DNA of 64,000 bases from contig JAVIAB010000102.1 in the NCBI GenBank assembly GCA_032433765.1, positions 13,142,414 through 13,206,413 on the forward strand. Reading direction: 5' to 3'. This DNA is from Megaustenia siamemsis. Its lineage: Eukaryota > Mollusca > Gastropoda > Stylommatophora > Ariophantidae. The notes beneath the pieces were generated by a model. The model made no database searches, was not told the origin of the DNA, and was given only the letters and a program-made list of their open reading frames with translations. Shown piece after piece: positions 33,271 through 45,404 of the stretch. Each line of letters begins with the position of its first letter. Position 1 is the first letter of the stretch. A program made the translations under genes and the position numbers.

Positions 33271-34079
33271 CAGATTCCCTTGCCCACGTGGGTGGTAAAT
33301 AAATCCTGCAAAGCCATGAATATCATAAAAGACGACTAAAGAATGTCATGATTGTTTAAGCCTGAGCACCGTGTAACATTCCTGCTGATATCGAATGTGG
33401 CAAGTCGCAGTTTGCTGTAGATAATGAGATGTCTCTTTAATCAAATATGTATATATTATTTATACACACCTCAAGGGTATGAACGAGTATATAAAAGCTT
33501 TGCTATTTAATCGTTGCTTCGTCTCCGTGGAAACTGATTAATGACTTGACATTTTCATCTGTTGATTAATCTGAGCCCCCTCAGATTTCCAGTTCATTCA
33601 ACGACTCGTTTTGTCCTCCATATAGGATTTTGTTGTCCCGTACTAACTTCATCAACCAATATGGTCTTACAATAAAGTATAACGAATGACGTTTCAGCTG
33701 CGTCCACTGTCGGTGTCGTTTCGCCTTATGTATTTTGGCGTGTGAGTAGCTGCTCTGATGGGGACTGAAACTGCCTTTCTTTGTTTGGATCCTTCAATGA
33801 GATGAGTTTTAATCTGGATAATCCCACTGTCACAGGCGATTGAGCAATTATGGATTTTAATTTGTTTGCAGTGATACCGGAGCCTTCGACTAACCATAAG
33901 CATATGGTCTTACCACAGTTTTTAAAAGTGGTCATTCACCCATATGTTAATTTTTCTTTCTAAACATTTTAAACATTAAATAACTATTATAAAGATAACT
34001 ATTTTACTTCCAGTCATATAATATGTGTTTGGCACTCGTGTTTATATTTCTTTCGTTATTTTAGAATAGTATTTGCCTA
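33271..34079. other. no gene recognised
   Basis: Nothing recognised in this stretch. Confidence 0.4.
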
Positions 34080-34440
34080 TCATAGAAATGGGATTTCTCA
34101 GAAAAATGTTGAAAGTTCACTGGAAACCTAAAAAGATCAGTGAGAACATTCTCAAAGAGGCCAACACAAAAAGGTAGCTCATAAGAAACATCAGAAAGAA
34201 ACAATCAACATTTTTTTGGGCACGTGATGAGAAGAGGAACGTTAGAATACTTGGTTACAACTAGCAAAATACAGGGAAAGAGAGATGGAGGACGACAAAG
34301 AGAGAAAATATTATATAGTTTTGTGTTATGGCATGACAAACAGTCGCCAACAGAATTAAAACGATGCACGGTGGATTAATGATTGTGGAATAACATGATC
34401 GTCTACCCCAACTGATTTGGGACATGATGATGATGATTTG
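34080..34440 (+). pseudogene. LINE-B 3'-terminal fragment
   Basis: FLRKMLKVHWKPKKISENIL, FLGT-MRRGTLEYLVTTSKIQ and GRQRE-like segments with stops and shifts, ending in GATGATGATGATT. Confidence 0.75.
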
Positions 34441-34593
34441 CATATCTTGTTGATCGTGGTATACGTTTTTGTGATTTGTACCCGGTAAAGGCATTTGCGA
34501 AACGTCTTAGTTTGTCTTGTCTTTCTGTTAGTTTCGCTTCTTTATACCGATTTGTGTTTATTTTACATCATCATCAAGTGCTATTCAAGTACT

Positions 34594-36235
34594 ATATAAG
34601 AGTAAGATCTTCAGCAGGCTACTCTAAACATTTCACCAATAACTTCGGAGTAAGACAAGGCTGCGTGCTTTCTCCTGCACTTTTCGTCACTTATATGGAC
34701 AATATATTCAAATTAGCATGCCCAAGCAAAGGAAGTATAACAACAAGGATGATAACAAGCGATAACACAAAAGAGAACGAAATATACGTACCAGAAAACA
34801 GCAGAAGAGAGGAAGAAATAAATGAAATACTATTTGCAGACGACCAAGTTCTAATACATGAAACAACTGAGGACCTGCAAGAACATATCAACAGGCTAAA
34901 GAACACTTGTAAACAATACAACATGAAGATCAAAACATAAACAAAACCAAAGTAATGACAATAGCTAGAAAGAAAGAAAAAACTAAACATCATAATAGAT
35001 AATACGACTCTGAAGCAAGTAGGCAATTTTAAATATCTGGGTAGCACGTTAACACAAGATAATAACCAAGAGACAGAGATAGATATAAGGTGTAACAAAG
35101 CATGCCAAGTTATAGGCCAAGTATCAACTTTATTGAAAAACAAAGCAATAACTACGGACGCAAAAAGGGCAATATACAAATCAATTTTTCTACCAACTCT
35201 GAGTTATCAGTGCCAGAGTTGAACGCTGGACTCTAGAACAATAAGAAAGATAACGACCACCGAAATGAAATGTGTCAGAAGAATGACAGGAAACAGCTTA
35301 AGGGACAGAGTAAGAAACACTGACCTGAGGAAGAAACTCGAAATTGAACCAGCCATCGAATACATAAAGAAACAACAGATAAATTGGTTCGGCCACATAA
35401 CAAGACAAAAAGAACTAACGACTCAAAGAGCCTTAAATAAACGCTACGAAAACGCCAGATTAAGAGGAACACCGAGAAAGAGATGGATAAAGGGAATACT
35501 AGAGTCACTAGGAGGGATAACATCAGAAGAGGCCAACAGAAGAGCAAAGAATCGCAGATTGTATCTCCCCTCGACGATAAAGGTAATACTAGAGTCACTA
35601 GGAGGGATAACATCAGAAGAGGCTAACAGAAGAGCAAAGAATCGCGGATTGTATCTCCCCTCGACGATAAAGGGAATACTAGAGTCACTAGGAGGGGTAA
35701 CATCAGAAGAGGCCAACAGAAGAGCAAAGAATCGCAGATTGTATCTCCCCTCGACGATAAAGGGAATACTAGAGTCACTAGGAGGGGTAACATCAGAAGA
35801 GGCCAACAGAAGAGCAAAGAATCGCAGAGTGTATCTCCCCTCGACGATAAAGGGAATACTAGAGTCACTAGGAGGGGTAACATCAGAAGAGGCAAACAGA
35901 AGAGCAAAGAATCGCAGTGTATCTCCCCTCGACGATAAAGGGAATACTAGAGTCACTAGGAGGGGTAACATCAGAAGAGGCAAACAGAAGAGCAAAGAAT
36001 CGCAGTGTATCTCCCCTCGACGATAAAGGGAATACTAGAGTCACTAGGAGGGGTAACATCAGAAGAGGCCAACAGAAGAGCAAAGAATCGCAGAGTATAT
36101 CTCCCCTCGACGATAAAGGGAATACTAGAGTCACTAGGAGGGGTAACACCAGAAGAGGCCAACAGAAGAGCAAAGAATCGCAGATTGTATCTCCCCTCGA
36201 CGCCAACGGCAATGGAGGAAGGATAGAAGAAGAAG
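34594..36235 (+). pseudogene. LINE-D reverse transcriptase 3' half with tandem-expanded end
   Basis: Encodes NFGVRQGCVLSPALFVTYMD and ILFADDQVLIHETTEDLQEH (catalytic FADD), then after a shift near 34940 GNFKYLGSTLTQDNNQETEI-like, and from 35265 the open C-terminal region KCVRRMTGNSLRDRVRN, IEYIKKQQINWFGHITRQ and GTPRKRWIKGILESLGG. The last segment is repeated eight to nine times. The final unit leads into the family's end and an AGAAGAAGAAGAGG tail. Confidence 0.85.
35485..36205 (+). repeat. 90-bp tandem array grown from the LINE-D C terminus
   Basis: Eight units, mostly 90 bp with two of 88 bp, encoding GILESLGGITSEEANRRAKN plus RRLYLPSTIK. The first unit is continuous with WIKGILESLGG, so the array arose from the element's own coding end. 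The 88-bp units shift the frame. Confidence 0.92.
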
Positions 36236-36624
36236 AGGAAGATCCAAGTGCCAAGCCTGCTGGCGTTGGCGATCATGTCTCTCCAATATACGAATATAAT
36301 TTGTGCTTTTCTTTAGGTCTTTATCGTTTATCGGTTATCTCATACGCTGTTAAACGGATGCAGTATACATGCTATGTGAGCACAAACCACTTCTTGATTT
36401 CCTACATATATGGAATGTAAATTTATTGGAATATTCTTACTTATTGGTACATAGACGCTACATATACGCTAATGTTGCGTCCACTCATCAAGATCATGTG
36501 GTATCGGTTATTATCACATACGGGGTTACTCGGCAAACGATCAATATGGACTGATCTAGATCGGACAGGATTCACTGTATATCCGACGTGGTCGAGTTTA
36601 CAGATACAGTGATGTGTTCCTGTA
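36236..36624. other. no gene recognised; short LINE-C tail fragment
   Basis: AAGCCTGCTGGCGTTGGCGA near 36255 is the reverse of a LINE-C end. The rest shows nothing recognisable. Confidence 0.4.
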
Positions 36625-38183
36625 GATCATCTAGGTTTGTGGGTAATGGAGGTACATACACAATCATCTAGGGTTGTGGGTAATGGAGGTACATACACAA
36701 TCATCTAGGTTTGTGGGTAATGGAGGTACATACACAATCATCTAGGTTTGTGGGTAATGGAGGTACGTACACAATCATCTAGGTTTGTGGGTAATGGAGG
36801 TACATACACAATCATCTAGGTTTGTGGGTAATGGAGGTACATACACAATCATCTAGGTTTGTGGGTAATGGAGGTACATACACAATCATCTAGGTTTGTG
36901 GGTAATGGAGGTACATACACAATCATCTAGGTTTGTGGGTAATGGAGGTACGTACACAATCATCTAGGTTTGTGGGTAATGGAGGTACATACACAATCAT
37001 CTAGGTTTGTGGGTAATGGAGGTACATACACAATCATCTAGGTTTGTGGGTAATGGAGGTACATACACAATCATCTAGGTTTGTGGGTAATGGAGGTACA
37101 TACACAATCATCTAGGTTTGTGGGTAATGGAGGTACATACACAATCATCTAGGTTTGTGGGTAATGGAGGTACATACACATTCATCTAGGGTTGTGAGTA
37201 ATGGAGGTACATACACAATCATCTAGGGTTGTGGGTAATGGAGGTACATACACAATCATCTAGGTTTGTGGGTAATGGAGGTACATACACAATCATCTAG
37301 GTTTGTGTGTAATGGAGGTACATACACAATCATCTAGGTTTGTGGGTAATGGAGGTACATACACAATCATCTAGGTTTGTGGGTAATGGAGGTACGTACA
37401 CAATCATCTAGGTTTGTGGGTAATGGAGGTACATACACAATCATCTAGGTTTGTGGGTAATGGAGGTACGTACACAATCATCTAGGTTTGTGGGTAATGG
37501 AGGTACATACACAATCATCTAGGTTTGTGGGTAATGGAGGTACATACACAATCATCTAGGTTTGTGGGTAATGGAGGTACATACACAATCATCTAGGTTT
37601 GTGGGTAATGGAGGTACATACACAATCATCTAGGTTTGTGGGTAATGGAGGTACGTACACAATCATCTAGGGTTGTGGGTAATGGAGGTACGTACACAAT
37701 CATCTAGGGTTGTGGGTAATGGAGGTACATACACAATCATCTAGGTTTGTGGGTAATGGAGGTACGTACACAATCATCTAGGTTTGGGTAATGGAGGTAC
37801 GTACACAATCATCTAAGGTTGTGGGTAATGGAGGTACATACACAATCATCTAGGGTTGTGGGTAATGGAGGTACATACACAATCATCTAGGTTTGTGGGT
37901 AATGGAGGTACGTACACAATCATCTAGGGTTGTGGGTAATGGAGGTACATACACAATCATCTAGGGTTGTGGGTAATGGAGGTACATACACAATCATCTA
38001 GGGTTGTGGGTAATGGAGGTACATACACAATCATCTAGGGTTGTGAGTAATGGAGGTACATACACAATCATCTAGGGTTGTGAGTAATGGAGGTACATAC
38101 ACAATCATCTAGGGTTGTGAGTAATGGAGGTACATACACAATCATCCAGGGTTGTGGGTAATGTAGGTACATACACAATCATC
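36625..38183. repeat. 37-bp tandem array, left part
   Basis: About 42 very uniform copies of ACACAATCATCTAGGTTTGT plus GGGTAATGGAGGTACAT. A GGTTTG sub-type dominates the first part, a GGGTTG sub-type the end. Confidence 0.95.
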
Positions 38184-38256
38184 CCCTACGTCATTCAAGG
38201 GGACTTTCTCGTGTATTGTCACACTCTACAGGAAAAGTAGGGAACAGAACCCAGTC

Positions 38257-38666
38257 GTGGTTAATGCTGAGGTCAACGGTCTCATCTTAGATAACACCGA
38301 TGAGAAAGATGCAGTCATATATACAGACGGATCTGTAAGACGACACCAAAGATGTGCATGGGCATTTACAGCACGCTCGGCAGGCAGAATAGTCAAGGAA
38401 GACAGTGGTGCATACGTCATGACCACGAGTAGCATGACAATGGAGGCGATGACAGTGACCAAGGCATTCAAATGGTTAGAGTCACAAGACTACACCCACG
38501 CATGTATACTGAGTGATTCGATGAGCATGATAAAAAAAGTGGAGGCGGGCTCTGTACGCATGCAATGGGTAGAGTTGTTGCAGAAATCCAAAATACGTAA
38601 GGTCACCTTTGTCTATGTCCCTGGACATGCGGGAGTACGGGGAAATGAAAGAGCGGACAGGTTGGC
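38257..38666 (+). pseudogene. LINE-E RNase H, intact up to the transposon
   Basis: Open through YTDGSVRRHQRCAWAF, MTMEAMTVTKAFKWL, SDSMSMI and PGHAGVRGNERADRLA, all RNase H catalytic motifs. The frame is then broken by the transposon between the codons for LA and SCAVVEDG; the remainder resumes at 41121, where a TGA replaces a glycine codon (EMG to EM-stop). Confidence 0.85.
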
Positions 38667-38687
38667 TATTGGTCGTTTCAAATCTAA

Positions 38688-38999
38688 ATGTTCACGATTA
38701 ACATGAAATATCTCCTCTTTCCCTGCACTTACAAACTTGATTTTTTGCATCTGGCCTTGTTTTTCCAAGGTCCCACCGATTTCACAAAATTTAATGATGT
38801 AGGAAGTATGCTTCATCATGAAGCAGCGCTTTCCTTTGATCTCAGTGAATTTACGGATCTTTTTGCTCCTGGAGAAAATAATTTACCGTACATTAATGGA
38901 AATCAGCTTCTCGACATAGGCGTCTCTACACAACTTGAAAGTTGGAGGCGTTTATCAACTGTTTACTTTCTATTGTTTACTTTCTTTAAAATACTATGA
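38688..38999 (+). CDS. Small conserved open frame in transposon copy 2
   Basis: Same 103-residue translation as at 12266-12577. It is encoded opposite to and converging on the transposase, about 420 bp from the transposase stop. Function unknown. Confidence 0.4.
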   Translation: MFTINMKYLLFPCTYKLDFLHLALFFQGPTDFTKFNDVGSMLHHEAALSFDLSEFTDLFAPGENNLPYINGNQLLDIGVSTQLESWRRLSTVYFLLFTFFKIL

Positions 39000-39416
39000 G
39001 AATGTCAATGTTATAGCCTTTACAGACGGTCTAAAACAAATCAGCGTATAAACAGTTCCATTAATGAAAACTATTTAAACAATATACAACAAAGAATACA
39101 TTTAAAAAAATTAATTATCCGTTGCGAGCGATAACGAGCATGACATATCAAGCAAAGTTATTGTTTATGGGTACGCATGTGACTAAAGAGTCCGATGTAA
39201 GCACGGGATCCTCTTCACTGTAAAGAGCTACATTGTTCGTTTTATGTCTTTCCATGTGATTTTCATTATTTTACGTAAACAAGACATATGAAAGTGATTT
39301 AGTTTCTTTGCATGCCTGCAGTACAAATATCAAGAATTTTTACATTTTCAAAACGTTATCAACTTTAGCTAAAGATTGATCATGCGGACATATAAAAACG
39401 TCCATTATTATTTCAT

Positions 39417-40694
39417 TTATTCTGAATCAGAGGAGTCTAACATATTGATTACTAATCTGGGCTGAACGAACGATAGTCCATCTTTTTTCCAATAGTCATT
39501 TTCTTCTTTTAAGACATGATCTTCACATTTGCACCAAAAATCTTTGTCAATCTGTGATAGAGCAGCATATGTCAGTCCTTTTATATCGCATAGTTTAAAA
39601 CTTGTATTCTCAGCTGCCACCTGCCCTTTAATTTTTGCCCAAACGAGTTCAATGGGGTTTAATTGTGGATGATAAGGGGGCAGTCTCAAGCACGTATGAC
39701 CATGCTGTTGAATGATTTTGTCTATTTGGAATACTTTGGTCTTTTGCGATTTCTTAACAAGTGACAGTAATTCAGGTTTCAAAAATCCCTCGTTAAATGG
39801 AATTCCTTCCTTTCTTAGCCAAATCTTTATAACATCTTTTGTACTGGTAGATGTAGGAATTTTGTCTTCTTCTGCCACAGCGTTGTGGTACGACGCGTTG
39901 TCCATTACCAGACAGGATGGTCTGTCTAGAATTGAAAGAAGAGTATTTTCAATCCACTCTCTAAATATATGGCCATTCATCTCGGTGTGATAGTCCCTGT
40001 TGTCAGTATAATTAGAGGTGAATATAAGTTCTGCATTTTTCACCAACCCTTCTTTTCGGCTGCCTGCATGTGCCATTATAATACGCTGTCCTTTTCCAGT
40101 GGGTACACATCTTTTAATACTTCCATCTGATAACTGCCATTCCTTTGCACTTGTGTGGTGAGAATTTATCCAAGATTCATCTAGAAATACAATATCATAA
40201 CCTTGGTTACGCATTTCCCGTACTTCACGTAAATATTTACTCCTCATAGAAACTAAGTGCGGCTTCTCGCAGATGACATTTCTACCACTATCGTACTTTC
40301 TAAACGTAAAACCGATGCTTCTAACAGTTCTCCATAATGTTGTTTTCGACACAACAATGTCATTTTCTGCTCTCAGTCGAATTTTCAGTTTTCTTAAAGT
40401 CACAGTTTCTTTGGAATCGAACATTTTACAAATTGCTCTTCTAATCACTTCCTTGTCAAAACTATCTACTACTTTCTTTCTTCCTAGCGTCCTAGTCTTG
40501 ATTGAACTGGACACTCCGTTAGCTTTAAGCACTTGTTTGAAAAAGCGTTTGCTTATACCCAATGCGTGAATAGTTCTCTTTTCTGGCTTTGAGATGCTTC
40601 GATACAGTTTTCCACGCTTAGCTTCTATGCAAAAATATTTATACACCTTTATTGCCACTGATTGCAATGTAAGGAACTTTTCTTTTATACCCAT
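39417..40694 (-). CDS. Transposase, Tc1/mariner superfamily, wide-spaced DDE (intact copy)
   Basis: A 425-residue frame differing from copy 1 at only a few positions (for example V/E at residue 5, R/W at 175, P/S near 254 and Q/P near 259). It has the expected W after the first catalytic motif (FLDESW, D172), D265 in VMDNASYH and E349 in NPIELVW, with 83 residues between the last two. The N terminus carries helix-turn-helix-like segments. The acidic C terminus ends LDSSDSE. This copy looks the more likely to be active. Confidence 0.93.
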   Translation of the reverse strand: MGIKEKFLTLQSVAIKVYKYFCIEAKRGKLYRSISKPEKRTIHALGISKRFFKQVLKANGVSSSIKTRTLGRKKVVDSFDKEVIRRAICKMFDSKETVTLRKLKIRLRAENDIVVSKTTLWRTVRSIGFTFRKYDSGRNVICEKPHLVSMRSKYLREVREMRNQGYDIVFLDESWINSHHTSAKEWQLSDGSIKRCVPTGKGQRIIMAHAGSRKEGLVKNAELIFTSNYTDNRDYHTEMNGHIFREWIENTLLSILDRPSCLVMDNASYHNAVAEEDKIPTSTSTKDVIKIWLRKEGIPFNEGFLKPELLSLVKKSQKTKVFQIDKIIQQHGHTCLRLPPYHPQLNPIELVWAKIKGQVAAENTSFKLCDIKGLTYAALSQIDKDFWCKCEDHVLKEENDYWKKDGLSFVQPRLVINMLDSSDSE

Positions 40695-41414
40695 TGACTA
40701 ACAGATCACAAATTTAACGAAATTACCCAATAATTAGGATACGCCGTTGCACATAAATCACAACAAAACGACAGGAAATGGGATGCACCGGATATAAAAT
40801 TATAACTATGACGCGTTTTATGTGTTTTTTAGTGCTTAAAACAGGGAAATTGGCGCGCATTACGTTCAAGATGACAAGTCCGTGGGTGCTCACTCATATG
40901 AAGCGGTAATTCCTCCAAATATATGGTTTGACCATAATGCCTTAAATTTGTATGCTTCAAATAAAGAATATTTAAAACTATACGTTTGTTGGTGAGGAAA
41001 TGAATGTACTTCTTGGGACCAAAAAATCACAAGACCATATGCAAAATTTCAGCATTATCAATCAATTGGTTGCAGAGATATGGAATTTTAAACACCTTCA
41101 AAATATTTTGAAACGACCAATAGCTGCGCTGTCGTTGAGGACGGGCAACCAATGGATCGGGCGGACATCATCAATACCCTCCGAGATGTGGGAAGAGCAC
41201 AGGACTTTGACAAACACAGATCCACGTCACTTCTTCGGATGATGGAAATGTGAGTTAAGATGGGCACAGCCAGAAATGAACAACTTAGCTGGCGTATAAG
41301 AAGACTTATTAACCAACATAGAACTGGAGTCTGCTGAGGAGGGGATCTGAGCACCTATGGGCATGTTCGGAGTGCAATGATGATGACTCGCAAATAACTC
41401 AATAACTCAATAAA

Positions 41415-43090
41415 ACAATCATCCAGGGTTGTGGGTAATAGAGGTACATACACGATCATCTAGGGTTGTGGGTAATGGAGGTGTATATACACAATCGTAT
41501 AGGATGTGGGAATGGAGGTGTATATACACAATCATCTAGGTTTGTGGGTAATGGAGGTGTATATACACAATCATCTAGGTTTGTGGGTAATGGAGGTATA
41601 TATACACAATCATCGTGGGTTGTGTATATACACAATCATCCAGGGTTGTGGGTAATGGAGGTACATACACAATCATCTAGGGTTGTTTTGTAACGGAGGT
41701 ACATACACAATCATCTAGGGTTGTGGGTAATGGAGGTACATACACAATCATCTAGGGTTGTGGGTAATGGAGGTACATACACAATCATCTAGGGTTGTGG
41801 GTAATGGAGGTACATACACAATCATCCAGGGTTGTGGGTAATGGAGGTACATACACAATCATCCAGGGTTGTGGGTAATGGAGGTACATACATAGTCATC
41901 TAGGGTTGTGGGTAATGGAGGGACATACACAATCATCCAGGGTTGTGGGTAATGGAGGTACATACACAATCATCTAGGGTTGTGGGTAATGGAGGTATAT
42001 ACACAATCATCTAGGGTTGTGAGTAATGGAGGTACATACATAATCATCTAGGGTTGTGTGTAATGGAGGTACATACACAATCATCTAGGGTTGTGGGTAA
42101 TGGAGGTACATACATAATCATCTAGGGTTGTGTATAATGGAGGTACATACATAATCCTCTAGGTTTGTGGGTAATGGAGGTACATACACAATCATCTAGG
42201 GTTGTGGGTAATGATGGTGTATATACACAATCATGTAGGGTGTGGGTAATGGAGGTGTATATACACAATCATCTAGGGTTGTGGGTAGTGGAGGTATATA
42301 CACAATCATCTAGGGTTGTGGTTAATGGAGGTACATACACAATCATCAAGGTTTGTGGGTAATGGAGGTACATACACAATCATCTAAGGTTGTGGGTAAT
42401 GGAGGCACATACACAATCATCTAGGGTTGTGGGTAATGGAGGTACATACACAATCATCTAGGGTTGTGGGTAATGGAGGTACAAACACAATCATCTAGGG
42501 TTGTGGGTAATGGAGGTACATACACAATCATCCAGGGTTGTGGGTAATGTAGGTACATACACAATCATCTAGTGTTGTCGGTAACGGAGATACATACACA
42601 ATCATCTAGGGTTGTCGGTAATGGAGGTACATACAAAATCATCCAGTGTTATGGATTGTGTATATACACAATCATCGAGGGTTGTGAGTAATGGAGGCAC
42701 ATACACAATCATCTAGGGTTGTGGGTAACGGAGATACAAACACAATCATCTAGGGTTATGGGTAATGGAGGTGTATATACACAATCAACTAAGGATGTGG
42801 GTAATGGAGGTACATACACAACCATCTAGGGTTGTGGGTAATGGAGGTGTATATACACAATCATCTAGGGTTGTGGGTAATGGACGTGTATATACACAGT
42901 CATCTAGGGTTGTGGGTAATGGAGGTGTAATTATACAATCATCTAGTGTTTTGTTTGTAATGGAGGTACACACACAATCATCTAGGATTGTGGGTAATGG
43001 AGGTCTATACACACTCATCCGATTATGTGGGTAATGGATGTACACACACAATATTACAGGGTTCTGGGTAATAGAGGTACATATGCCCTG
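41415..43090. repeat. 37-bp tandem array, right part
   Basis: About 45 units, clearly more diverged than the left part, with insertions creating GTGTATATACACAATC palindromic variants (41480-41640, 42210-42280, 42770-42940). Confidence 0.93.
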
Positions 43091-43384
43091 TCCTATACGT
43101 ACCCCAAAAGGAAAAAAAAAACAAGTCACAAGCACTTGGGTCTGGTGATCTCAGCGGTCAGTTACAAAACACCTGGTCATTTTGTCCAGCGTGGCCAATC
43201 CATCAGTTTGGCTGATGCTCGTTGAGAAATTTGAGGACAGCAAAACGCCAGTGCGTGTCTTATCCATCTTTCAGAGAAAGTTAGTCATTACCATCAGCAG
43301 CTATTTCTGAGATCAACTAGCTGGTTGGCATTTCCGAATAAAGCAAAGAGTGTTTTTGTTTTTTTGTACTCACCCTTTATACTT
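43091..43384. other. no gene recognised
   Basis: Nothing recognised. Confidence 0.35.
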
Positions 43385-43610
43385 ATACAAGTAAAGAGCA
43401 CCGTCACGCCAAGTGGCGTATAGGGAACATGGTATTAGTGACCATACTTTTTATTGACCTTCGGCACATGGTTTTTGGTGGTAATGTGGTCGGTATTACG
43501 CCCGTGCCGTTTTACCTTCTCAGAAACAAGTCCGGTACCCATTTAAGGCTTGGTGAACCCGGGAGATCTTGTCCTTTGGAGTCCGGTTCACCAACCACTG
43601 AGCCATATTT
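43385..43610 (-). repeat. SINE-1 copy
   Basis: CACGCCAAGTGGCGTATAGG, TTAGTGACCATAC, CGGTATTACGCCCGTGCCG and GTCCGGTACCCATTTAAGGC in the same order and orientation as the pieces at 4840 and 61655. Confidence 0.85.
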
Positions 43611-43764
43611 ATACTCATGCTTTTGTGCTAATTTATATGTCTTTAGCCACGGAGTTTCCTCTGTAATAAATATATATTTATTTATTATTATCTTTATATT
43701 TTTACTATCTGTCGCTCACTCTTTCTCCATCTCTCTCGTTATCTCTCTTTTCTTCTTTCCTTAA

Positions 43765-43766
43765 TA

Positions 43767-43823
<57 letters not shown>
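43765..43823. repeat. TA dinucleotide microsatellite
   Basis: A nearly pure alternating TA run of about 55 bases, able to extrude as a cruciform. Confidence 0.95.
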
Positions 43824-43825
<2 letters not shown>

Positions 43826-43827
43826 AT

Positions 43828-44419
43828 TGACCTTTCGAGCCGTAACCGGCCCATAGGGCGTAGACCAAGATACACCTTCTCCTGTATGAATTTTTGTTCT
43901 AGCAGTTTTCTTTTAAAGATATTTTATTAAATCTCGCCATCTGTCTCTGTTCTGTGCAAGCAGTTCTATCTCATTGAGGGAGTGTATATATATATATCTT
44001 TCGAATTATCTCTTCTCTCCCCCATCCCACCACATGAAGCACCCCTATGTATTTCTATATTTAACTGGTCTGAATGTAACGACACATATACGTCACATTT
44101 ACGGGCGGATGGACGCATTTACTTGTGTGAAGTCATTCAATTTCCCAGTCGATGTTGTGAACGCTTTACGCCTTGTTGGTAACGACCTTATAATGTCTGT
44201 AATTGTTATGGATATCCCTACTGGAAGTTCGTTCGCGTACCGTCTATTTTGCGCCATGGGTACCATACCCATTAACGACGCTCGAGTTCAGGGCGAAGTA
44301 AGTCGGTTCAAAATCAGACATGCATGGTGGGTACATCTGGGAATTAGGTTAGCGAAAGCAGAAACAGTTTCCTGTTAAATTGTCATGAAGAAAGAAATGC
44401 GGATCTATTTTATAACAGA
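43828..44419. other. family X fragment, then no gene recognised
   Basis: CCTTTCGAGCCGTAACCGGC at 43830 is the family X end. A 134-codon open frame at 43974-44378 has no recognisable domain and no support. Confidence 0.4.
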
Positions 44420-44898
44420 TCTGTATTATCAAAAGAAATAACACCAGGACTAAAACTAAAAATAGCAAACTGTGATATCTTCTCAGCATTCCTATATGGT
44501 GCAGAAACATGGACATTAGACAAGACAACGGAACAGAAAATTGAAGGCTTTGAAATGTGGATATACAGAATAGGGAGAATTGGATGGAAAGAAAATAAAA
44601 CAAAAGATGAAGTCTTAACAACTAAAAATGAAAAGAGAAGTACTAAATACAATTCAAACAAGACAAATGAGATTTTTTGGGCATGTAAAAAGACACAACA
44701 GCCTACTAAAAGTAATCATGGAGGGAAAAATACAAGGTAAAAGAGGCAGAGACCGAACAGGACTAACATGGATGAGTAATATCAAAAGATGGGCAAGTCA
44801 GCCTACGACAACCTGCACCATCAAAGCAAGAGACAGAGTGGAATGGCGCTCCATGGTAGCCAACCTTCGTTGCGGAGACGGCATCCGTTGATGATGTA
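44420..44898 (+). pseudogene. LINE-A 3'-terminal fragment
   Basis: LKLKIANCDIFSAFLYGAET, EMWIYRIGRIGWKENKTKDE, then a frame change and MRFFGHVKRHNSLLKVIMEG to EWRSMVANLRCGDGIR, with a GATGATG tail. Confidence 0.87.
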
Positions 44899-45404
44899 AT
44901 GAGAGAATAATTCATGTACGCAGTTTTAGAAAAACAATGAGTTTAGTTTGAGAATGTCCAACAATGAACGTTTGCAATGTGTTTAACAACTAGAGTTATT
45001 ATTATTTTTTGTTTTTACTAGAACAGATGTAGCAATTCCAAATCAGGAAAATGCATCTATGAATCTTGGTAGGGTCACAAGATGTGTGTAAAGTAAAAAC
45101 ACTGACTCTAGCACGCCATGACACTCGATAGACGATCGTATTCTTCAGTTCTGTCGTCCTCCAGACGACATATGATAGAGACCGGTATGAGACAGACAGA
45201 GAGACAGACAGATAGACATACGACAGATAGATGGACGGACGAAACGATGGGTGGGTGGATCACTGAATGGATGGGTAGACGGACGTGTTTGTGGATATAT
45301 GGATGGATGGATATGTGGATGGATGGACAGGTAGGCAGGTTTATGGTTATAGCATTGATAGTTTGTTATGAACACGTCTAGCAATGGGAATGATGAAAAA
45401 TAAA
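44899..45404. other. no gene; imperfect tetranucleotide microsatellite
   Basis: A degenerate GACA and GATG repeat lies at 45185-45345; the rest is unrecognised. Confidence 0.6.

Larger units (their letters stand above)
38669..41120 (-). mobile_element. Tc1/mariner-type transposon (DD82E/Sailor-like), copy 2
   Basis: Exactly 2,452 bp with perfect 14-bp inverted termini TTGGTCGTTTCAAA and a TA duplication at 38667-38668 and 41121-41122. The empty site GGCTAGCTG is predicted and is matched by the uninterrupted LINE-E at 26095 (GGCTAGCTGCGCTG). Both termini and the transposase appear intact, so this is a candidate functional copy. Confidence 0.93.
38184..41414 (+). mobile_element. LINE-E 3' fragment inserted in the 37-bp array and itself split by a transposon
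   Basis: The fragment carries the RNase H and C terminus and ends in an AATAACTC tail at about 41392-41410. A direct duplication ACAATCATC lies at 38175-38183 and 41415-41423, both in phase with the array. The Tc1/mariner-type transposon copy 2 interrupts it at 38669-41120. Confidence 0.88.

Noticed and set aside
35444..36276. Minus-strand leucine/serine-rich frames up to 183 codons
   Set aside because: Antisense shadows of the 90-bp LINE-D array.
36625..43090. CRISPR-like array
   Set aside because: Units are contiguous tandem copies with no spacers, and the DNA is eukaryotic.
43974..44378. 134-codon plus-strand frame
   Set aside because: Isolated, no recognisable motif, and next to a TA microsatellite and LINE debris.
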